DNA of 10,183 nucleotides. Source: an uncultured Bdellovibrio sp. (GTDB taxonomy: Bacteria; Bdellovibrionota; Bdellovibrionia; Bdellovibrionales; Bdellovibrionaceae). Below are positions 6,234 to 10,183 of this stretch, piece by piece (within the stretch, counting starts at the first letter, position 1; each line of letters begins with the position of its first letter). The position numbers were made by a program, and so were the translations under genes. The stretch spans positions 1-10,183 of the forward strand of contig CAMLMF010000052.1 in assembly GCA_946480995.1 (NCBI GenBank), read 5' to 3'. Below the pieces are notes generated by a model. It saw only the letters and a list, made by a program, of their open reading frames with translations. It was not told where the DNA came from and did no database searches.

Positions 6234-8138
6234 CTACTTAGTGCTAAAATCAAATGCCCAGGCCGCATGGCTAATATGCGGACCTTTACGGTCCCCATTC
6301 ATATCACAAATAACTTCCGTGAACTGGCCCTGTTGAATATCGCGAGCTAATTTCTGAGCATTGATCTTTTTCTCTTCCAGCAAGGTATGCGGAATAATAC
6401 ATTGATCCGCTGTCGAAATCAGAATGATATTACCGTTGTAGCGAACATTTAAAATAGACGTAGCAACAAACACCTCACCACCAGGCACACTATTTTGCCC
6501 CGGTTTATTAAAGCGGATTCGCAAGTTGGTCATCTTTTCTGGAGCAAGATCAAAGTAGTCATCATTAGGATCTTTTTGCGTTGATGCCGGCATCGGTTCT
6601 TCGACATAAGTTAAGTCCGGTACCTTGCCTTGGCTCTTATATCCACAACGCACTTTTAATACGTTGTGTTCCGATTCCGCTTCGTACTGAAAATTTTCAA
6701 TAAATCCAGGACTGAGCATCGAAACATAGATTGGATACGGGACTTTGCCTCCGTTAGTGGGAATAAGATTTTTCGTCTTTTTTACTTTGAATTCTTTGCT
6801 CATAAAGGCAAAACCAACACCGCGCTGCCCTTTTACACGGCGGAACATGTAAGGATTGTCGCCCTGATTTGTGTCGCCGATTGTCCCAATGCCGGCATTG
6901 CTATCACCGTAAAATTGACGGACTTGCGCAGTTTCATATTCATGAATTAGTCTTCCGTCTTTATGTGCGACTTTTATCTTACAATAAACGTCGGTCATCT
7001 CGATACTCTGAGCAGGGGAAGCTTTCGGATTGATCCCTGCAAGAATTTCTTTTTGTTCCAAAGCGACCATCAAATTCATCATATCAAAAGTGGGCATATA
7101 TGCTCCAGGATTGCGCGGATTCACAAATAAACGAACGATGGTATTGACGTTGACAATCTCTGAAAAAATGCGACCCGCGCTCTGAGATGTGTGCGGCAAA
7201 ATCTTAGAGGCATCTCCTTCGCGACAGATTTTTAATCCCTGATCCGCCCAAGGGAATGTCGTTTGCATAGCATCAATGACTTTCGCTGGCAGAACAACCG
7301 TTTGAGTCTCGGAACGGTTGCGATAGATCGACAACACACCTGCCATCATACTGTCGACACTGTCGCACAGAGTTTTCGTGTCTTTGTCCTCGAGAGCAAC
7401 AATCAATCGCGTATAATATCTGAGGAGCTTATTCGAAGTTTCTAAAATTTCCGCAGTCTGATCTGCAGGAGGCCAAACCATTCCTTTGTTTTTCAGAACA
7501 AAGTTTTGCACCGCCTGAGCTTTTTCTTCATCATAATCGAATAAGTGCGACAACTCGTGAAAAGCTAAAGCCAACACATCCACCTGCAAAGAGTTAGGAC
7601 TCATTTTGCGTAAATGATTTTTTGAAAGACAGACTTCTGCCTGACCATCACTGTTCCATTTAGCACTTCCCGCTTTATTATGCTCGGTGGAGCTTTCGCA
7701 AGCTTCGTTTTGCAAATTCCAGCGTACTGATTTTTCGTCAAGAGCTTGTGCCAACAATTGACCTTTGCGATTCCTTTTGATGAACAGGTCTCGCATAAGC
7801 TGGTAAGTATTTTGGCCAAAGATTTTTTCAAACTCTGTCTTATCTGGCGAGTTCAGTTCGTAAGCCATACGAAAAGCGACTTGATAGGCTTTCTCTTCGA
7901 TCTGCTCTAAGGCCGCTTCGACATCCTGGGCGGAACTTGTTAACAAGTCGCCACCGGAAGAATCCACGCCACCACCTTGGTTGGTGTTATTTGCCCCAGC
8001 TGCTGTCGAAGTTCCCATACTGGGCTTAACAGGAGATGTCTCGCTATGAGACGGAGATGTCGGAGCGACAGAGGGTGCCTCGTTACGGCAACCAACTGTC
8101 AAAAGAGTAGCAATGAAAACACATATAAGCTGTTTCAT
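6234..8138 (-). CDS. Predicted lipoprotein with HEXXH metalloprotease motif
   Basis: A 634-residue protein I cannot assign to a named family. It begins with a lipoprotein signal (hydrophobic 4-16, lipobox LTVGC with Cys17 as the lipid site), then a low-complexity Ser/Thr/Pro/Gly-rich tether (about 20-68), as in surface or outer-membrane anchored proteins. The sequence AFHELSHLFDYDEE places HELSH at 194-198, a zincin-type motif (two His ligands and a catalytic Glu); acidic residues at 201-205 follow, but the third zinc ligand is not obvious. The mature part has eight Cys besides the lipidated one (147, 170, 258, 305, 386, 498, 580, 611), consistent with disulfides outside the cytoplasm. The part after about 380 looks beta-rich and is unrecognised. 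The start has AGAGGA upstream. It follows the outer membrane protein gene after 45 bases, probably in one transcript. A protease role is inferred from the motif only. Confidence 0.88.
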   Translation of the reverse strand: MKQLICVFIATLLTVGCRNEAPSVAPTSPSHSETSPVKPSMGTSTAAGANNTNQGGGVDSSGGDLLTSSAQDVEAALEQIEEKAYQVAFRMAYELNSPDKTEFEKIFGQNTYQLMRDLFIKRNRKGQLLAQALDEKSVRWNLQNEACESSTEHNKAGSAKWNSDGQAEVCLSKNHLRKMSPNSLQVDVLALAFHELSHLFDYDEEKAQAVQNFVLKNKGMVWPPADQTAEILETSNKLLRYYTRLIVALEDKDTKTLCDSVDSMMAGVLSIYRNRSETQTVVLPAKVIDAMQTTFPWADQGLKICREGDASKILPHTSQSAGRIFSEIVNVNTIVRLFVNPRNPGAYMPTFDMMNLMVALEQKEILAGINPKASPAQSIEMTDVYCKIKVAHKDGRLIHEYETAQVRQFYGDSNAGIGTIGDTNQGDNPYMFRRVKGQRGVGFAFMSKEFKVKKTKNLIPTNGGKVPYPIYVSMLSPGFIENFQYEAESEHNVLKVRCGYKSQGKVPDLTYVEEPMPASTQKDPNDDYFDLAPEKMTNLRIRFNKPGQNSVPGGEVFVATSILNVRYNGNIILISTADQCIIPHTLLEEKKINAQKLARDIQQGQFTEVICDMNGDRKGPHISHAAWAFDFSTK

Positions 8139-8183
8139 GATTCAAATTCCTCTATATTTCGTTAATATTCATCTTTGGTGCCA

Positions 8184-8738
8184 CTAGAACGTGGTACCGA
8201 CACTCAATTCAAAACTGTTCAATGTGACATCGACGCCTCTATACCCGTGTGTAGTAGTCACATATTGAAATTCGCAAAATGCACTCGAGCTAACCACAAA
8301 CCCCAAACCCAATTGCAGGCCTTTACCCATCTCCATCTTCTCCAGCTCACCGCCGACAAAGCTGGCCAAGCTAAGACCTCCAAAGAAGTATAAACTGTCT
8401 GTTGGCGCAAATGCGGCATTCAACTCAGGGCGAAGAAAAGTATAGTCGTCCCATCCCACTCCACTGACTTTTGTTACAAGATTTAGTCGACCTAAAAAGC
8501 CCAAGCTGTTTTCCTCTAATTTTGCGTAGCCGATCTTCACACCCAGATTTTGCGAGGGGTTGTCCGAGTGCGCGGTTTGCAATCCAGTGGAAATTGTCGC
8601 CGACACAGAACCTAAATGACCTGCGACGGTCATGCCTTGCAAAACAGCCGAAGGCTTGCGCGCCTGCGTCCCTTGGGCATTGCTGGCGAAGGCCAGAAAA
8701 CTCAAAGTTGCTAATAGAAATACTTGCGTAAACTTCAT
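8184..8738 (-). CDS. Small beta-barrel-like outer membrane protein
   Basis: A 184-residue exported protein of unknown specific function. It has a signal peptide (residues 1-21, likely cut after SNA), then alternating short hydrophobic and Gly/aromatic-rich strands with polar turns, and ends in a Phe (SFELSVGTTF), the usual C-terminal signature of outer-membrane barrels recognised by the Bam complex. Its size suits an eight-stranded barrel. AAGGAG lies 6 bases ahead of the ATG, and a TATAAT box sits about 57 bases upstream. It is the first gene of the unit that continues into the HEXXH lipoprotein, and it is divergent from the TIGR02147-type regulator, the likely controller. The barrel call comes from sequence pattern, not from a recognised family. 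Confidence 0.82.
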   Translation of the reverse strand: MKFTQVFLLATLSFLAFASNAQGTQARKPSAVLQGMTVAGHLGSVSATISTGLQTAHSDNPSQNLGVKIGYAKLEENSLGFLGRLNLVTKVSGVGWDDYTFLRPELNAAFAPTDSLYFFGGLSLASFVGGELEKMEMGKGLQLGLGFVVSSSAFCEFQYVTTTHGYRGVDVTLNSFELSVGTTF

Positions 8739-8776
8739 AAAATTCTCCTTTAGTAAGTTTCAAACGCACACTAACT

Positions 8777-8794
8777 CTTTGCGTCAAAGGACGC
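8777..8794. repeat. Overlapping inverted repeats at the predicted start of the outer membrane protein transcript
   Basis: CTTTG-CGT-CAAAG (8777-8789) and GCGTC-AAAG-GACGC (8781-8794) overlap each other and span the predicted transcription start (about 8788), directly beside the TATAAT box. They may be a binding site or a 5' stabilising hairpin. Confidence 0.35.
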
Positions 8795-8800
8795 ATTATA
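8795..8800 (-). promoter_or_regulatory. -10 box (TATAAT) of the outer membrane protein / lipoprotein unit
   Basis: A perfect TATAAT on the minus strand predicts transcription from about 8788 and a leader of about 50 bases with a strong ribosome site. No good -35 hexamer is present at 16-18 bases (AACTTA at 17). This suggests an activator-dependent or regulated promoter. One TTAGCTAA palindrome lies in the spacer. Confidence 0.6.
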
Positions 8801-8803
8801 AAC

Positions 8804-8811
8804 TTAGCTAA
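8804..8811. promoter_or_regulatory. Putative operator 1, palindrome TTAGCTAA
   Basis: A perfect 8-base palindrome centred about 20 bases upstream of the predicted start of the outer membrane protein transcript, between the -10 box and the expected -35. It is identical to a second copy 30 bases away. It also sits in a wider dyad, AACTTA (8801-8806) facing TAAGTT (8817-8822). It is a likely site for the divergent regulator, by inference. Confidence 0.5.
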
Positions 8812-8833
8812 CTATTTAAGTTTAAATTAGCCT

Positions 8834-8841
8834 TTAGCTAA
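8834..8841. promoter_or_regulatory. Putative operator 2, palindrome TTAGCTAA
   Basis: Second exact copy of the palindrome, 30 bases from the first, so on the same DNA face about three helical turns away. It is centred near -50 relative to the outer membrane protein transcript and 25-32 bases ahead of the regulator ATG, so one bound protein could affect both directions. Confidence 0.5.
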
Positions 8842-8845
8842 TTTA

Positions 8846-8860
8846 ATGATGTAACATCAT
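8846..8860. promoter_or_regulatory. 15-base palindrome in front of the regulator start
   Basis: ATGATGT-A-ACATCAT is a perfect dyad around one central base, ending 6 bases before the regulator ATG, where a ribosome site would be expected. It may be an autoregulatory operator. It contains no Shine-Dalgarno-like sequence. Confidence 0.45.
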
Positions 8861-8866
8861 GAAAAT

Positions 8867-9670
8867 ATGAATATTTTTGAGTATAAGAATTATAAAGTAT
8901 TTGTTGTCAAATGGGTGGAATCGCAACCGCAAAAGGGCCGTGGTCAATACAAGAAGATGGCCGAGCACCTGCACCTCAGCGCCGTTACAATCAGTCAGAT
9001 TTTTAATGGCAATAAAGAGCTCAGCTTAGAGCAAGCGCTTAAGCTCAGTGAGTTCATGTCACTGGGTGGATTAAAAAAAGAATACTTTCTAAACTTGGTG
9101 CAATACAACCGCGCCGGCAGCAAAGATCTAGAAATATATTTCAAAGAAAAATTAGAGAGTCTGCTTAAAAGCTCGAGCGAACTTTCGCAAAGACTTACGC
9201 AAGATAAAAAATTAGACGAAACCGACAAAGCACGTTTTTACTCGCACTGGATATACAGCGGAGTCAGGTTAGGCTCCTCTTTAGAAGGACTGCATTCGGC
9301 GAAAAAATTAGCCGAGCGCTTGCAAATGCCAGAAGCAAAAATCAATGAAGTCATCGAATTTTTGTTAAAATCTGGATTGTGTATTGAAGAAAAGGGACAA
9401 CTTAAAATGGGCCCTCAGAGAATTCATTTAGAAGCGGGATCACCCTACATAAAAACTCGGCAAATGAGTTGGCGCTTGAAAGGCTTTGAGCGCATGGACC
9501 AAGTCAGCCCCCAAGAACTTTTTTATACAGCTCCGATGTCTATCTCAAGCAAACTCTTTCCGGAAATCAAAGAGCAGCTTTTACACCTTATTGAAAATGT
9601 GAACGAAAAGGTGACGCAAGAAAAACCAGATTCCTTAGCCTGCTTGAATATCGACCTTTTTAAGTTTTAA
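8867..9670 (+). CDS. TIGR02147-family DNA-binding regulator
   Basis: The 267 residues match a family known mainly from Bdellovibrio and Fibrobacter paralogues and thought to be transcriptional regulators. The N-terminus MNIFEYKNYKVFVVKWVE is the family opening. A helix-turn-helix lies at about 27-66 (QYKKMAEHLHLSAVTISQIF, then LSLEQALKLSEFM), followed by the EYFLNLVQYNRA segment (72-83), a helical linker, a second winged-helix-like region (about 143-188, ending in SGLCIEEKG), and a C-terminus close to the family's usual ending (CLNIDLFKF). It is divergent from the outer membrane protein/lipoprotein unit and is its most likely regulator. No ribosome site is visible before the ATG; an ATG eight bases upstream hits a stop after two codons. 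Translation may be weak or leaderless. Confidence 0.9.
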   Translation: MNIFEYKNYKVFVVKWVESQPQKGRGQYKKMAEHLHLSAVTISQIFNGNKELSLEQALKLSEFMSLGGLKKEYFLNLVQYNRAGSKDLEIYFKEKLESLLKSSSELSQRLTQDKKLDETDKARFYSHWIYSGVRLGSSLEGLHSAKKLAERLQMPEAKINEVIEFLLKSGLCIEEKGQLKMGPQRIHLEAGSPYIKTRQMSWRLKGFERMDQVSPQELFYTAPMSISSKLFPEIKEQLLHLIENVNEKVTQEKPDSLACLNIDLFKF

Positions 9671-9811
9671 AGCGGCGGGATCCGTTCGTTGTCAAAAGGA
9701 TCTACACCTGGGTCGGCTTAAAATCCGCTCTAAGGCCAATAAAAAACGCCTGGGAACCATCTGCCCCGGCCCTGCTTTTGCTTTATCAGGAGCCAACTGC
9801 AGGTGTGTGTT
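9671..9811. other. Intergenic stretch with no clear element
   Basis: This 141-base gap between two plus-strand genes was read for terminators and promoters. A TTGTCA (9689-9694) and a TAAAAT (9719-9724) are present but 24 bases apart, too far for a normal promoter. No GC-rich stem with a T-run follows the regulator gene. Confidence 0.5.
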
Positions 9812-10183
9812 ATGAACATCTTTTCGTTATCTGTTAAATCATTTTTTCTTATGGCAATGACTGCGCATTTTGCGTGGGCGAATTGCGCTGATTGTGTGAC
9901 TTTTGAGTTCGGCAAGAAGGCCCAAGTCGCAAAAGTGTTGCCTTTGCTTACAGGCGATATGAAGAGCAAAACGGACTATATCCAAAAACTGGGTGTAGAT
10001 CTTTATCGCGTGCCAACGAAAGATGAAACTCCGACCTTAGGGTTTTTAGAAACACCCACAAAGATCTTAATGGATTTTTTTGGCGCTTATTTTGCCGACA
10101 ATGTGGTTGGTCTGTACTTGACCGATCGTTCTTACGCCAATCGAGTCACAAAGCCTACTATCATGTTTATCGAGAGTGCTGAT
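9812..10183 (+). CDS. Secreted protein of unknown function, N-terminal part (cut by window edge)
   Basis: An open frame runs from ATG at 9812 to the right edge without a stop (124 codons). AGGTG precedes the start by about 7 bases. The first 24 residues form a signal peptide (hydrophobic core around residues 11-22, likely cut after AWA), giving a mature protein that starts NCADC. The rest (such as KTDYIQKLGVDLYRV, LGFLETPTKILMDFF and VGLYLTDRSYANRVTKP) resembles no family I recognise. The two close Cys residues at the mature N-terminus could form a disulfide; a lipoprotein is less likely because the residues before them do not make a good lipobox. Confidence 0.75.
   Translation, partial: MNIFSLSVKSFFLMAMTAHFAWANCADCVTFEFGKKAQVAKVLPLLTGDMKSKTDYIQKLGVDLYRVPTKDETPTLGFLETPTKILMDFFGAYFADNVVGLYLTDRSYANRVTKPTIMFIESAD

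Noticed and set aside
8425..8796. 123-codon minus-strand frame overlapping the outer membrane protein gene
   Set aside because: It is out of frame with a gene that has a clear signal peptide, strong ribosome site and barrel-type C-terminus, and it would cross that gene's predicted promoter leader.
9740..9765. Possible sigma-54 site (TGGGAACCATCTGC) before the right-edge gene
   Set aside because: The distance between GG and GC is 8-9 bases rather than the required 10.
9730..9969. 79-codon frame on the minus strand near the right edge
   Set aside because: It overlaps the signal-peptide gene on the plus strand, which has a ribosome site and a coherent secreted N-terminus; the minus frame has neither.

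Overview
The window looks like chromosomal DNA from a Bdellovibrio-type predatory bacterium or a close relative. Three features suggest this: a flagellar export and switch operon of proteobacterial type, a regulator of the TIGR02147 family (which I know mainly from Bdellovibrio and Fibrobacter), and a run of poorly characterised secreted or lipidated proteins beside it. The assignment is inferred from gene content and protein style, not from a database match.

Positions 1-6020 (minus strand) hold a compact nine-gene flagellar operon. Its transcription order is fliL, fliM, fliN, fliO, fliP, fliQ, fliR, flhB, flhA, and flhA runs off the left edge. The genes are separated by 2-9 bases or overlap by 1-4 bases, except for a 61-base gap between fliR and flhB. 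FliL supports the stator, FliM and FliN form the switch/C-ring, and FliO, FliP, FliQ, FliR, FlhB and FlhA build the membrane export gate. A good match to a sigma-54 (-24/-12) promoter lies just upstream of fliL.

Positions 6021-6233 are intergenic and rich in inverted repeats. Positions 6234-8738 (minus strand) hold a probable two-gene unit: a small beta-barrel-like outer membrane protein, then a 634-residue lipoprotein with an HEXXH zinc-protease motif. Divergent from this pair on the plus strand is a TIGR02147-family DNA-binding protein (8867-9670). The 128-base divergent control region holds two identical 8-base palindromes (TTAGCTAA) exactly 30 bases apart, a perfect TATAAT box for the membrane-protein gene, and a 15-base palindrome directly in front of the regulator start. 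The likely picture is a local regulator controlling a surface module and perhaps itself.

Positions 9671-9811 show no clear element. From 9812 to the right edge is the start of a secreted protein of unknown function on the plus strand.

No tRNA, rRNA, CRISPR array, insertion sequence or integrase was seen. The least described part is the regulator / outer membrane protein / HEXXH lipoprotein locus with its paired operators.
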